Part shown: positions 42,034 through 50,688 of the stretch, in pieces
How the letters are laid out: each line of letters starts with the position of its first letter
Position numbering within the stretch: the stretch's first letter is position 1
Assembly (NCBI RefSeq): GCF_002419965.1
Contig: NZ_DIHC01000009.1
Location: forward strand, 9,713-73,712
Direction of reading: 5' to 3'
Length of the DNA stretch: 64,000 nt
Source: Pseudomonas sp. UBA5706
GTDB taxonomy: Bacteria > Pseudomonadota > Gammaproteobacteria > Pseudomonadales > Pseudomonadaceae
Made by a program: the position numbers and the translations under genes
Notes under the pieces: generated by a model
What the model saw: only the letters and a program-made list of their open reading frames with translations
Told to the model about the DNA's origin: nothing
Databases searched by the model: none

Positions 42034-42570
42034 TCAAGGCTTGGCTTTTTTCAGCGCATTGTCCAGCGCGGTCGATACATAAACCTTGAGCAGTTCGCTG
42101 GAGCGGCTCTTCATGTCCATGCCGACATCACGCTGCTTGACGCGGAATTTATTAGCGACGTCCGGTGGCGGGTCACCGGCGTCGAGCGCTGCCAGTTCTT
42201 CGGGCGAGAAGGAAGCCGCATAGGCCGCAGCGAGATTTCGATCCCACTCCTGCTGGTATTGCGGTTGCAGGTATTGCAGCTCGTCCTGGACAATTTCCTG
42301 CGCCTTGGTCCGCCCGATGGTCTCAACGATAGTGGTGAAGGTCACCGTGCGTGAGGCCACCTGATACCCCAGCCAGCCCAGGCTCTCGCCCAAATGCCGA
42401 TCCTGCACGAACGACAGTGCGCTGGACGACAGGGCGGGTGTCGTGGTTGCTGCCTGCTCGGGCGGCGCCTCCTCAGCCCGCGCCATACCCGGCGCATGAA
42501 TCAGTAGCCCCAACCCCAGACAGGCGACCGTCTTGAGCATCGTCAACGCGGTTGATCTGCTATCTCCCAT
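42034..42570 (-). CDS. Exported protein of unknown function
   Basis: The protein is 178 residues. After a short charged N-terminus, a signal peptide (LKTVACLGLGLLIHAPGMARA) ends near residue 32. The mature part is helical and charged, with VQDELQYLQPQYQQEWDRNL and FSPEELAALDAGDP, resembling the DUF2059-like style of periplasmic proteins, but I cannot assign it firmly. The ATG at 42570 has GGGAGAGG a few bases upstream. It lies downstream of nothing coupled. Confidence 0.6.
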   Translation of the reverse strand: MGDSRSTALTMLKTVACLGLGLLIHAPGMARAEEAPPEQAATTTPALSSSALSFVQDRHLGESLGWLGYQVASRTVTFTTIVETIGRTKAQEIVQDELQYLQPQYQQEWDRNLAAAYAASFSPEELAALDAGDPPPDVANKFRVKQRDVGMDMKSRSSELLKVYVSTALDNALKKAKP

Positions 42571-42889
42571 GTCCTCTCCCGGCGACTTTTTATGTGTGTG
42601 ATCCACTCACTGAGTGCCTGGTGACGCTAGCAGTTGAGTAACGCATTGCCAGCGGACCCGCCCGCCGACACACAGCAGCGAAGCTGCGTTCAGCATTCTG
42701 ACCGCAGGATCCGGGCAAGGTTGGAGGAAAAGGCCAGGGGAATTAGGGCGTGTCGATGGGCATGGATCGAGGGGCACAGGATGAAGCCACTGAGCCGTGT
42801 AATAGCTCTGGTTGCCGACGGCGGCGACCTTGAGGCCACCACCGCCGGCAAGCCGCCACGCTACGGGGGATTAGCGGTGATAGATCGCG
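42571..42889. other. Intergenic stretch with REP-like palindrome
   Basis: About 320 bases contain no supported gene. Around 42810-42870 the GC-rich sequence with CACCGCCGGCAAGCC resembles the REP-like elements seen elsewhere in the window. A 111-codon plus-strand frame here has no ribosome site and runs into the antisense of the next gene. Confidence 0.4.
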
Positions 42890-43909
42890 TCAGTCTCCAA
42901 GACCCGCCGTTACCTTCTTCGCCACGTCAGCCGGCACCCAAGGCGTCCAGATTTGCGGATGATCCTTAAGGAAGGTCTTGGCCACCGCAGTGGGTTCCAG
43001 GCGCTTTTCGCTCATCTGGCCCAACGTCTGGTTCAGTTGATCGATTGGCAGGTCAACCTTCTGAAAGAAGCTCACCAATTCCGGGTATTGCTTTTGGAAC
43101 GGGTCCGACACGCCGATTGCCAAATGCGCGGCTAGTGAGCTGGAACCGATCGGGTTCGGATTGCTGGCATCGGCCAAGGTCTTCCACGCCGCTTCGTTGA
43201 ATGGCGGCTCTTCAAGCTTGATCAACTTAAAGCGACCCAGCAGTGGCGTGGGCGACCAGTAGTAAAACAACACCGGTTTGCCGCGCTTGATCGATGACGC
43301 CACCTCCGCGTCCAGCGCAGCGCCAGAGCCGGTGCGGAAGTTCACGTAGCTGTCGTTGAGCTTGTAGGCCTTAAGCTTTTGCGTGTTGACGATTTCCGAC
43401 GTCCAGCCGGTCGGGCTGTTGAGGAAGCGGCCCTTGTCTGGCGATTCCGGGTCCTTGAACACGTCTTTGTACTTAGGCAGGTCCGACACTGACTTCAGGT
43501 CCGGCGCCAACGGCTTGATCCCTTTCTCGGGATCGCCCTCGATGACGAATTCCGGCACCCACCAGCCTTCGGTCGCGCCCTTGACGACATCGCCCAGGCC
43601 GTGAACCTTGCCTTCGGCTTGCGCCTTGACCCACGCTGGGCTGCGCCCTGCCCACTCCTCACCGATCACCTGGATGTCGTTCCTGGCAAGTGCCGCCTCA
43701 AGACTCACCGTGCTGCCTGGCAATTTGTCGGTGGGGTAGCCGTAGCCTTTCTCGACAATGGTGCGCAGGATTTCGGTGATCAGGCTGCCGCTTTCCCAGG
43801 TGATGTCGCCAAAGTGAATCGGCGCGGGCTTTTCTGCGCTGTAGGCAGATTGCGTCAGAACCGTCAGCGCCAGCAGCGAGCCGCCCAGCAGGTGTTTGAT
43901 CAATGTCAT
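42890..43909 (-). CDS. Glycine betaine/choline-type ABC substrate-binding protein (orphan)
   Basis: The protein is 339 residues with a signal peptide of about 24 residues. The OpuAC/ProX-type domain is visible as IHFGDITWESGSLITEILRTI, VIGEEWAGRSPAWVKAQAEG and FYYWSPTPLLGRFKLIKLEEP, with aromatic residues that could form a cation box for a quaternary amine. No permease or ATPase genes adjoin it. The ATG at 43909 starts the signal peptide. A lone ECF sigma factor gene lies 67 bases upstream on the same strand. Confidence 0.85.
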   Translation of the reverse strand: MTLIKHLLGGSLLALTVLTQSAYSAEKPAPIHFGDITWESGSLITEILRTIVEKGYGYPTDKLPGSTVSLEAALARNDIQVIGEEWAGRSPAWVKAQAEGKVHGLGDVVKGATEGWWVPEFVIEGDPEKGIKPLAPDLKSVSDLPKYKDVFKDPESPDKGRFLNSPTGWTSEIVNTQKLKAYKLNDSYVNFRTGSGAALDAEVASSIKRGKPVLFYYWSPTPLLGRFKLIKLEEPPFNEAAWKTLADASNPNPIGSSSLAAHLAIGVSDPFQKQYPELVSFFQKVDLPIDQLNQTLGQMSEKRLEPTAVAKTFLKDHPQIWTPWVPADVAKKVTAGLGD

Positions 43910-43976
43910 TGTTGTCTCTCGTGGTTGTCGGCTCGGGAATGGAAAAGGCCAAGTAGGGTTTAGCACAGCACACGCC

Positions 43977-44486
43977 TCATTCCAGACAAGCGCGAACGCA
44001 GCAGGTTTCGGCTTTTTCCATGTAATCACTGACCGACCGCGAAGAAATGCCCAGTTGCGTAGCGATTTCGGGGTAGGTCAGGCCGACGCTGCGCGAGAGC
44101 AGGAACGTCGTCCTGACCTTGGGCGGCAGGCGGTTGAGGCGGCGGTCGATACGATCCAGCATCTGCAGGGTAGCGGCCAGGCTTTCCGGGGAAGGCGCGT
44201 CGGCGTGCTCCTCGACGACCAGGCCATCGAGATACATCCGCTCCAGGGCCCGGCGACGCCAGCGTTGGTAGATCAGCCGTTGGGCAATGGTGCTCAATAA
44301 TGCCCGAGGCTCGCGAATCGGCACCACATTGGGCGCGGCGAGCAATTGCAGGAAGGTTTCGCAAGCGATGTCCTCGGCACTCTCAGGCCCGTCCAGGTGG
44401 CGACGCAAGCGCTCGCACAACCAGGCGTAATGACGCTGAAATAGTTCGCCGAGCAGGTGGCGGTGGGGCAGATCGACGCCAGACAT
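43977..44486 (-). CDS. FecI-like ECF sigma factor without a FecR partner
   Basis: The protein is 169 residues. Sigma region 2 is LLGELFQRHYAWLCERLRRHL to AEDIACETFLQLL (residues 10-50), and region 4 is LPPKVRTTFLLSRSVGLTYPEIATQLGISS near 120-150, ending with the HTH. The start at 44486 gives the normal FecI length. No FecR-like regulator and no TonB receptor with a signalling extension is adjacent. It may work with a distant partner or drive the downstream binding-protein gene. Confidence 0.87.
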   Translation of the reverse strand: MSGVDLPHRHLLGELFQRHYAWLCERLRRHLDGPESAEDIACETFLQLLAAPNVVPIREPRALLSTIAQRLIYQRWRRRALERMYLDGLVVEEHADAPSPESLAATLQMLDRIDRRLNRLPPKVRTTFLLSRSVGLTYPEIATQLGISSRSVSDYMEKAETCCVRACLE

Positions 44487-44662
44487 AACACTTCCCTTGG
44501 CATGAATAATCGTGCAGCCCGAAGGTGCGGCTGAGTTCATGCTAGCAAGGGGTTTTATGCATTAATAATATTTAAAGATGCTGGTTATAGATCGCGAAAG
44601 AATAAAAGACCCACGTCCACGGGGCTCTCTTTAGCATCGACGCGTGTTGGCAAGCGCCGCAG

Positions 44663-45442
44663 CTATAAGGTGTGAAGACCCAACGCTTGCGCCTGAGCCT
44701 GATAATCCAGCAAAACCTGATAATCCGACTCGCTGGCTGGCAGCACCTCGGCAATCGCCAATACCTTCGCCATCGTCGGCGAGTCCTCCAGTGCCTGATT
44801 CATTGCCTGCCGAACCTGCTCGCCATCAGCGCCTGACCGGGTGATGTAGGGAAGGCACGGTGCGTTCGCCGTGTGGCCAATCACCCTCAACCCGGCAATT
44901 TCGTCGCTGTGGTCGCGGGCCAGATAATCGAAGGTAACGCTGTCGATCGCCGCCAGATCCCCGCGACCTCCCTTGATCGCTGCCAGGCTGTTGCGATGCC
45001 CGCCGGTCAGCGAAACCTGTGCAAAAAACCGTCCCTCTCGCTGCAACGGCGCCAGCGCGTGGCGAAACAGGTTCATGCCGGAATTGGAGTCCCGGGCGTT
45101 GAGCAGACCGTGGCTGCCACGAAAGTCCTCAAGCCGTTGACGGGGATCGTCCGCCCGCGCCACCAGCACGCTGCAATGTTGACCGCCCGCGCTGTTCGGT
45201 AACTGGTAAACCGGGCGCCCGACCACCTCGACCTGGCCGCGCAATAGCGTCATCAGCGGATAGCCGCAGGTCTGGGTCAACACTAACTGCGGGGACAACC
45301 AGAGCTGTTTGAGATCCAGCGCCTGCGCATCCCGCCGTTCGACGCCGAGCCGTTCGAGCACGCGGCTGAGCCACTGCTCCTGGGCCTGGCGCACACGCTC
45401 GGGGGCGACATACATCTGTAATTCGGCGAAACCCTGAGCCAT
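44663..45442 (-). CDS. PhnD-like phosphate/phosphonate-binding-fold protein
   Basis: The protein is 259 residues. It has the PhnD/periplasmic-binding fold: MYVAPERVRQAQEQWLSRVLERLG at the N-terminus, LVLTQTCGYPLMTLLRGQVEVVG near 55, LNARDSNSGMNLFRHALAPL near 120, and GGHRNSLAAIKGGRGDLAAID near 150. There is no signal peptide, so it is either cytoplasmic or the export signal is atypical. The ATG at 45442 is preferred to an in-frame TTG at 45448. The gene starts 14 bases after the desaturase stop and is probably co-transcribed. Confidence 0.78.
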   Translation of the reverse strand: MAQGFAELQMYVAPERVRQAQEQWLSRVLERLGVERRDAQALDLKQLWLSPQLVLTQTCGYPLMTLLRGQVEVVGRPVYQLPNSAGGQHCSVLVARADDPRQRLEDFRGSHGLLNARDSNSGMNLFRHALAPLQREGRFFAQVSLTGGHRNSLAAIKGGRGDLAAIDSVTFDYLARDHSDEIAGLRVIGHTANAPCLPYITRSGADGEQVRQAMNQALEDSPTMAKVLAIAEVLPASESDYQVLLDYQAQAQALGLHTL

Positions 45443-45456
45443 GTGCAATACCGGAC

Positions 45457-46398
45457 CTAGACGTAAGGATGTTGAGGACTGTCCACAGGATTGAAGCTGT
45501 GGCGACGAAACAGTTCAACATATCCGGGCAACAGAAAATCACCGCTGCGTGCCAGCCACTGTTCGCGGCGATCGCGATAGACCTGAGGAAGGTGGTACCA
45601 GGCCAGCCCTGGCAGGTCGTGATGCACCAGATGCAGGTTCAGATTCAGAAACAGCCAGCGCCACGGCCACGAGGCTTCGTTGATCACCGTGCGTTGATGG
45701 CAATGTTCGGCCGGTCGATGCTCGTAGTACGAGCGCACCATCGATATCGCCAGGGCAGGCACACTGATCAGCAGCACATACTGCAGACTCGACAAGGCGC
45801 TGTAGCGCTCGATGAAGGCGAACATCAACCCGAGGAAAACCCCGTGGGTAGCCCACATGGCCCAGGCTTGACGCTCGCCACGCAACAACCGCGCGAACTC
45901 GCTGGCTATCAGACTGCCCAGGGCCAACGGCACGCCGAACAACAACCGCCCCGGCGGGGTTTTGTCGAGCCAGCGCAGCAGGCGCATGAGAGTGCCGGTG
46001 CGCTGCCAACTCAACTGGCTGAGGTAGCGGCTCTCGGGATCCAGGCCAGGAACCGTCAGGTCTTCATCGCGGTGGTGGCGCATGTGGGTGTCGCGATAAA
46101 GCGTGTAGGGATACCACACCGCAAACGGCGCATAACCCAGCATTTTGTTCAGCCATGGCCGGCGCGTGGGGTGGCCGTGCAGCAGCTCGTGTTGCAGCGA
46201 CATCCACAGCACGGTCAACGGAATCATCAGGACAGTCGTCGGCCAAACGCCCAGTCGCGGGCTGAGCAGCAAAAGCGCTGGCCAGGCGGCATATACACCG
46301 ATCAACAGCAGCCACGTCGGCCATTCCGTGCGGCCGATAAAACTTGCGCGCAGACGGGCGATCTCTTCACGTTGGGCGCTGTCGAGGTAATGGGCCAT
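45457..46398 (-). CDS. Membrane fatty acid desaturase
   Basis: The protein is 313 residues with about four to five membrane segments. The three histidine boxes that hold the di-iron centre are HELLHGH near 71-77, HMRHH near 105-109, and HLVHH near 252-256. It introduces double bonds into acyl chains of membrane lipids or related substrates. The ATG at 46398 has AGGAAC about 6 bases upstream, and the 36-residue extension to 46506 is not supported. It is followed on the same strand by the PhnD-like gene. A GNAT gene starts divergently at 46512. Confidence 0.87.
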   Translation of the reverse strand: MAHYLDSAQREEIARLRASFIGRTEWPTWLLLIGVYAAWPALLLLSPRLGVWPTTVLMIPLTVLWMSLQHELLHGHPTRRPWLNKMLGYAPFAVWYPYTLYRDTHMRHHRDEDLTVPGLDPESRYLSQLSWQRTGTLMRLLRWLDKTPPGRLLFGVPLALGSLIASEFARLLRGERQAWAMWATHGVFLGLMFAFIERYSALSSLQYVLLISVPALAISMVRSYYEHRPAEHCHQRTVINEASWPWRWLFLNLNLHLVHHDLPGLAWYHLPQVYRDRREQWLARSGDFLLPGYVELFRRHSFNPVDSPQHPYV

Positions 46399-46511
46399 GG
46401 CCGTTCCTGCACTGGGCTGATACCAACTTGTGTCCCGGCGACGCAAAATGTTGTAGATCGATTGGTTATGACGGTAGAACCAACCCTCGAATATCACATG
46501 AGCCATGCCTT

Positions 46512-46910
46512 ATGCAGTTTCAGCCCTTGCCCTCGCTTCAACGCCCGCTGCTTGAGAAGTTCTACAAGGCCCATCGTTCCGGCATGCGGGCCAGGGGCGA
46601 GTCGCAGGGGTGGGTGGCCAAGGATGGAGAGATCGTCGCAGCGCTCTGCATGACGCCGCTTGGTGGCGGGCATTGGTTGACCGGGTTGTTCGTCGCGCCG
46701 GACCAGCGAGGACAGGGCGTCGCCAGCGCCTTGATCAGTGCGGCGCTCGGCAGCGTCGAAGGAGGTGTATGGCTGTTTTGCGACCCGGCCCTTGCGGGGT
46801 TTTATCAGCGATTGGGCTTCGTCGAGACTGTCGATCTGCCGCAGGCACTCGCCGTTCGCCTGACCCGCTACAGGCAGACCAAGCCCCTGCAGGTATTGGT
46901 TCGCCCTTAG
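46512..46910 (+). CDS. GNAT-family N-acetyltransferase
   Basis: The protein is 132 residues. The acetyl-CoA site is visible as LTGLFVAPDQRGQGVASALI near residues 56-75 (the V-x-P-x-x-R-G-x-G-x-A motif), followed by WLFCDPALAGFYQRLGFVET. The substrate is unknown. It is divergent from the desaturase gene with about 110 bases between the starts. Confidence 0.82.
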   Translation: MQFQPLPSLQRPLLEKFYKAHRSGMRARGESQGWVAKDGEIVAALCMTPLGGGHWLTGLFVAPDQRGQGVASALISAALGSVEGGVWLFCDPALAGFYQRLGFVETVDLPQALAVRLTRYRQTKPLQVLVRP

Positions 46911-47008
46911 ATCCATTTTACGCGATTGACCAAACCAAATGTGCCAATCGCCAGCCACCCCACGTGCTAGCCTCGGTCATCACCTCCGGCCATTGAAACG
47001 GGATGCTC

Positions 47009-47839
47009 ATGAAACCAACGCTAATCGCTTTCTCTTTCGCCGCACTGTTCGGATCGACCGTGGCGACGGCGGCCACGCCCGCCCCCTCTTCGAACATTAG
47101 CCACGAACAGTTCGCCACGGTGCTCAAGGGCGACTGGCGGGTGCCGCAGAATGCTGCGCGCGATCAGTACCGTCATCCGGAGCAGACGCTGCGTTTCTTC
47201 GGCGTGCGCAATGATCAGACTGTCATCGAAATTACCCCCGGCAACGGCTGGTACAGCGAATTGCTGGCGCCGTTGCTTAAGGCCAAAGGGCATTACGTCG
47301 TGGCGATCGTCGACCCTTCGGTCAGCGATTACGCCAAAAAGGCCGCAGAGCGCCTCAAGCAGAAATACGCGGCTGACCCTGCACATTACGGCAAGGTCGA
47401 AGTGATCGAGTACCGGCCCAAGGCGCCGGTGTTGGGCAGCCCTGCGTCCGCCGACACGGTCCTGACCTTCCGCAACGCACACAATTGGGTCGACGCAGGC
47501 AACGAAGTGGCGACGTTCAAAGCGTTTTATGACGTGCTAAAACCGGGCGGGACGCTGGGTGTGGTCGATCATCGGGCCAAGCCAGGCACAACCGCCAAGG
47601 ACAACGAGAAGAATGGCTACCTGCCCACCGATTACGTGGTGAAACTGGCACAGGACGCAGGCTTCAAACTGGTGGGTGAAAGTGAAGTGAATGCTAACCC
47701 CAAGGACACCAAGGACTATCCCGATGGTGTATGGACGTTGCCGCCAATATTGGTCAAAGGTGAGCAGGACAAGGCGAAATACCTGGCCATCGGTGAATCG
47801 GACCGGATGACGCTGCGGTTCATCAAGCCGGCGAAATAG
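47009..47839 (+). CDS. Exported class I SAM-dependent methyltransferase-fold protein
   Basis: The protein is 276 residues. A signal peptide (MKPTLIAFSFAALFGSTVATA) precedes a Rossmann-type methyltransferase fold: VIEITPGNGWYSELLAPLL near 72-90 is motif I, DTVLTFRNAHNW near 149 corresponds to motif II, and DVLKPGGTLGVVDHR near 175 is motif III. The presence of a signal peptide is odd for a SAM-using enzyme, but I recall a proteobacterial family of this design. The ATG at 47009 starts the signal peptide; ATG 47003 is equally near the ribosome site. Confidence 0.82.
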   Translation: MKPTLIAFSFAALFGSTVATAATPAPSSNISHEQFATVLKGDWRVPQNAARDQYRHPEQTLRFFGVRNDQTVIEITPGNGWYSELLAPLLKAKGHYVVAIVDPSVSDYAKKAAERLKQKYAADPAHYGKVEVIEYRPKAPVLGSPASADTVLTFRNAHNWVDAGNEVATFKAFYDVLKPGGTLGVVDHRAKPGTTAKDNEKNGYLPTDYVVKLAQDAGFKLVGESEVNANPKDTKDYPDGVWTLPPILVKGEQDKAKYLAIGESDRMTLRFIKPAK

Positions 47840-47869
47840 CCGCGCGTCGGCATACCGATAGGGCAGCGC

Positions 47870-48409
47870 TCAATCATCCGCATTCGGGTCCATGTCGGGG
47901 AATAGCACCTCGGTGAAGCCGAAGCGGGTGAAGTCCTTGACTCTGGACGGGTAAAGCCGGCCAATCAGGTGATCGCACTCGTGCTGCACCACCCGCGCAT
48001 GGAAACCCCGCGCCACGCGCTGGATACGCTTGCCGTCGGGGTCGAAGCCTTCATAGCGAATGTGTTCGAAACGCTCCACCACACCGCGCAACCCCGGCAC
48101 TGACAGGCACCCCTCCCAACCTTCTTCCAACGTCGGCTCCAGTGGCGTGATCAGCGGGTTGAGCAGAATGGTCTGAGGCACCGGCTCGGCGTCGGGATAG
48201 CGCTCGCTGCGCTCGAAGCCAAAGATCACCAGTTGCAGATCGACGCCAATCTGCGGCGCCGCCAGCCCTACCCCGCCGACACTGCGCATAGTCTCGAACA
48301 TGTCGTCGATCAGGGTCTTCAGCTTAGTTGAGCCGAACATTGATTCAGGTACGGGCGGCGCGATGCGCAGCAGACGCTCGTCGCCCATTTTCAGGATTTC
48401 ACGGATCAT
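47870..48409 (-). CDS. def: Peptide deformylase
   Basis: The protein is 179 residues. All three motifs are intact: GVGLAAPQIG near 46-55, EGCLSVPG near 96-103 with the metal cysteine, and QHECDHL near 137-143 with the two metal histidines and the catalytic glutamate. It removes the formyl group from nascent proteins. The ATG at 48409 matches the family start (MIREIL...). The gene is not next to fmt as the main bacterial copy usually is, so this is probably a second copy. Confidence 0.93.
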   Translation of the reverse strand: MIREILKMGDERLLRIAPPVPESMFGSTKLKTLIDDMFETMRSVGGVGLAAPQIGVDLQLVIFGFERSERYPDAEPVPQTILLNPLITPLEPTLEEGWEGCLSVPGLRGVVERFEHIRYEGFDPDGKRIQRVARGFHARVVQHECDHLIGRLYPSRVKDFTRFGFTEVLFPDMDPNADD

Positions 48410-48469
48410 GGAAGAACCTCTGTCCAAGGCAGATGCGCCATGCGAAGGCGCATCCTGCCACAGGAGCGG

Positions 48470-49486
48470 TCAGAACTTGTCGGTCTTGAGCGGCTGCAGC
48501 GACGGTACATAGTCATGAGCATGGTCATCGTCATGATCATGGCTGTGATCACGACCCAGGCCGGACACCTGCGGATTTTCCTGCGCCACGTCAGGCTCGG
48601 CCTCTTCACCACCGTCGCCTGGGACCTTTTCGCCTTTTTCCTTGCCCTCGTCGGACAAGTGCTCAATCACCGCATTCATCTCCGCGCCCAGCAGCAACAC
48701 CGATGCGGAAATGTAGAAATACAGCAGCAGCACGATGATTGCGCCGATGCTGCCGTACATGGCGTCGTAGTTGGCGAAGGTCTTCACATAATAAGCAAAC
48801 CCCAGGGAAGCGACGATCCAGACGACCACCGCCAGCACCGAGCCTGGCGAGATGAAGCGAAACTCCTGCTTAACGTCCGGCATGACGTAATACATCATCG
48901 CCACCGAAATCATCAGCAGCAGGATGATCAACGGCCAGCGCAGGATGGTCCACAAGGTGACGATGAACTCCTCCATGCCGATTTGCGCCGCCAGCCAGCT
49001 CATTACCTGAGGCCCTGTCACCATCAGCGCCGCCGCCGCCAGCAACATCCCGGCAAACCCTACGGTGTACAGCACCGACAGCGGGATACGCTTCCACACC
49101 GGTCGCTGCTCAACGACGTCGTAAGCGGCGTTCATCGCACTCATCATCAGGCGCACCCCCGCCGATGCACTCCATAACGCAATGAAGATACCGACCGAGA
49201 GCAAACCGCCTTTGGACTCTTGCAACTGGTCGATCACCGGGTTGACCTGATCCAGCGCCTGCGGTGGCAGCACCAGCTCGGATTGCAGGCGCAGCCAGCT
49301 GAAGAAATCCGGCAGATGCAGAAAGCCGATCAGGGCAATGAGAAACAGCAGAAACGGGAACAGCGAAAACAACATCTGGTAAGCCAATGCAGAGGCGTAC
49401 GTCGACATCTCGTCATCGAGAAACTCTTTGACCGTTCTGACCAGCACCGTGGTGACACGCAGCCGGCGCAAATTCGGGAATATCAT
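48470..49486 (-). CDS. YihY/BrkB-family membrane protein with His-rich tail
   Basis: The protein is 338 residues with about six membrane segments. ALAYQMLFSLFPFLLFLIALIG near 33-54 and GSIGAIIVLLLYFYISASVLLLGAEMNAV near 240-268 are typical. The family was once called ribonuclease BN, but it is a membrane protein of uncertain role. The C-terminal 60 residues are acidic and contain a His/Asp run, RDHSHDHDDDHAHDY, that could bind metal ions. The start at 49486 has AGGAGA 5 bases upstream. Confidence 0.85.
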   Translation of the reverse strand: MIFPNLRRLRVTTVLVRTVKEFLDDEMSTYASALAYQMLFSLFPFLLFLIALIGFLHLPDFFSWLRLQSELVLPPQALDQVNPVIDQLQESKGGLLSVGIFIALWSASAGVRLMMSAMNAAYDVVEQRPVWKRIPLSVLYTVGFAGMLLAAAALMVTGPQVMSWLAAQIGMEEFIVTLWTILRWPLIILLLMISVAMMYYVMPDVKQEFRFISPGSVLAVVVWIVASLGFAYYVKTFANYDAMYGSIGAIIVLLLYFYISASVLLLGAEMNAVIEHLSDEGKEKGEKVPGDGGEEAEPDVAQENPQVSGLGRDHSHDHDDDHAHDYVPSLQPLKTDKF

Positions 49487-49728
49487 GGCGTCTCCTTCGC
49501 GACGTAGACGTATTTGAAGCACATTTACCTATACGAGCAGGCAAATGCTTTGAAATTCCGTATGCCCTGCATAACGGGTCGGGCTTTTTACATTCAGTTA
49601 AGCACTTTTGCCAGGCCCAAAACGTTTCAACGCATCTTCGACCGGACACAATAACGGCCATCATGGGATGGCCGTTACGGATGACACTTTGATTCGCTCG
49701 AGGCAGTCAGCCCCAAGTGCACAGGCGG

Positions 49729-49920
49729 TCACGCCTTATCAACGCCCTTCTTCACAGCGTCTTTTGCGTCGCCGACTTTCTTTTGCACTTGACCTTTGAG
49801 TTCCTGCCCCTTGCCTTTTGCTTCCAACTCAGGGTTGTCGGTTGCCTTACCTACGCCTTGCTTAACTTTACCGACTGCTTCGTTTGTCGCGCCTTTGACT
49901 TTATCGCCAGTGCTGCTCAT
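49729..49920 (-). CDS. CsbD-family small stress protein
   Basis: The protein is 63 residues, rich in Lys, Gly and Ala, with the family start MSSTGDKVKGATNEAVGK and repeated GK and KG pairs. CsbD-like proteins accumulate under general stress; their molecular role is unclear. The ATG at 49920 has GAGGAGA about 8 bases upstream. Stand-alone gene. Confidence 0.85.
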   Translation of the reverse strand: MSSTGDKVKGATNEAVGKVKQGVGKATDNPELEAKGKGQELKGQVQKKVGDAKDAVKKGVDKA

Positions 49921-50172
49921 CGTTGTCTCTCCTCGGTAAGAATCAGGTGTCATAACCTCGACATAAGGATTGACCGGGCGCCGTTCCCGAGAGTTTCAAA
50001 TATTTTTCCAGCAGCTCGTACGCGCTGACTGCGCTTTTCGGCCCGGTGCGCGAGTTTTGCCTTTATGTTTACCCGACAACCCCGGAGAATGCGCGGCCGA
50101 GCCGGTGGTGGCTATCCTGCAGGTCAGCGGATGCATAGCCAGGCACATGAGACAGAGATTCACAGGAACGTT

Positions 50173-50553
50173 ATGAAACTCGACAAACAGCAGGCCATTG
50201 CGCGCCGCAACGAGCAACTGGGCGGCGCCGTACTGGGCACCAACAACACCCATTTCGCGGTACTGGACCCCAAACGCAACATCTGGTGGTTCGATCTGCC
50301 GGTCATCCGGCTCGCGGTCGGCCAGTACGAATGGCTGCACCTTCTGTTGCACACCCCTAGCACCAATGAACTGATCCACCTGAAAGTCACGACCAAATTC
50401 CTGCGCGAGCAAAAGGACGGCGTCGTGATTCGCAACGAAGGCAAACGCAAATCCACCGTCAGCCTGGAGCTTTCGGCGGACAAGGATTCATACCTCAAGG
50501 ACATGCGTCCGAATGGGGCGAATCTGAGCTTTGCAGGGTTCGTGCAGAAATAG
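50173..50553 (+). CDS. Conserved-looking protein of unknown function
   Basis: The protein is 126 residues, cytoplasmic, basic near both ends. Segments such as FAVLDPKRNIWWFDLPVIRL and WLHLLLHTPSTNELIHLKVTTKFLRE suggest an alpha/beta domain. No motif of a known enzyme is visible. An AGGAACGTT ribosome site precedes the ATG. A REP-like sequence follows the gene. Confidence 0.65.
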   Translation: MKLDKQQAIARRNEQLGGAVLGTNNTHFAVLDPKRNIWWFDLPVIRLAVGQYEWLHLLLHTPSTNELIHLKVTTKFLREQKDGVVIRNEGKRKSTVSLELSADKDSYLKDMRPNGANLSFAGFVQK

Positions 50554-50688
50554 ATTCACCACCTCGCTGCGCCCACCTATCGTGCAGCCACGACCTTGGC
50601 GCCAAGCCGCTCGCGATAGCGCCACGCCGTGTTGAGGGGTAGCGACCGTAGCCGCCCCCCGAGCGAGCTGCGCCGCTACAGGCCGGTG

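Noticed and set aside
42634..42969. A 111-codon plus-strand frame
   Set aside because: It has no ribosome site, contains REP-like sequence and overlaps the binding-protein gene end.
32793..44486. A FecI/FecR/TonB-receptor signalling system
   Set aside because: The sigma factor has no FecR gene beside it, the receptor lacks an N-terminal signalling domain, and the two are about 9 kb apart.
45469..46653. A 394-codon plus-strand frame
   Set aside because: It lies antisense to the desaturase gene, which has all three histidine boxes; the plus-strand product is rich in Gln, His and Arg without motifs.
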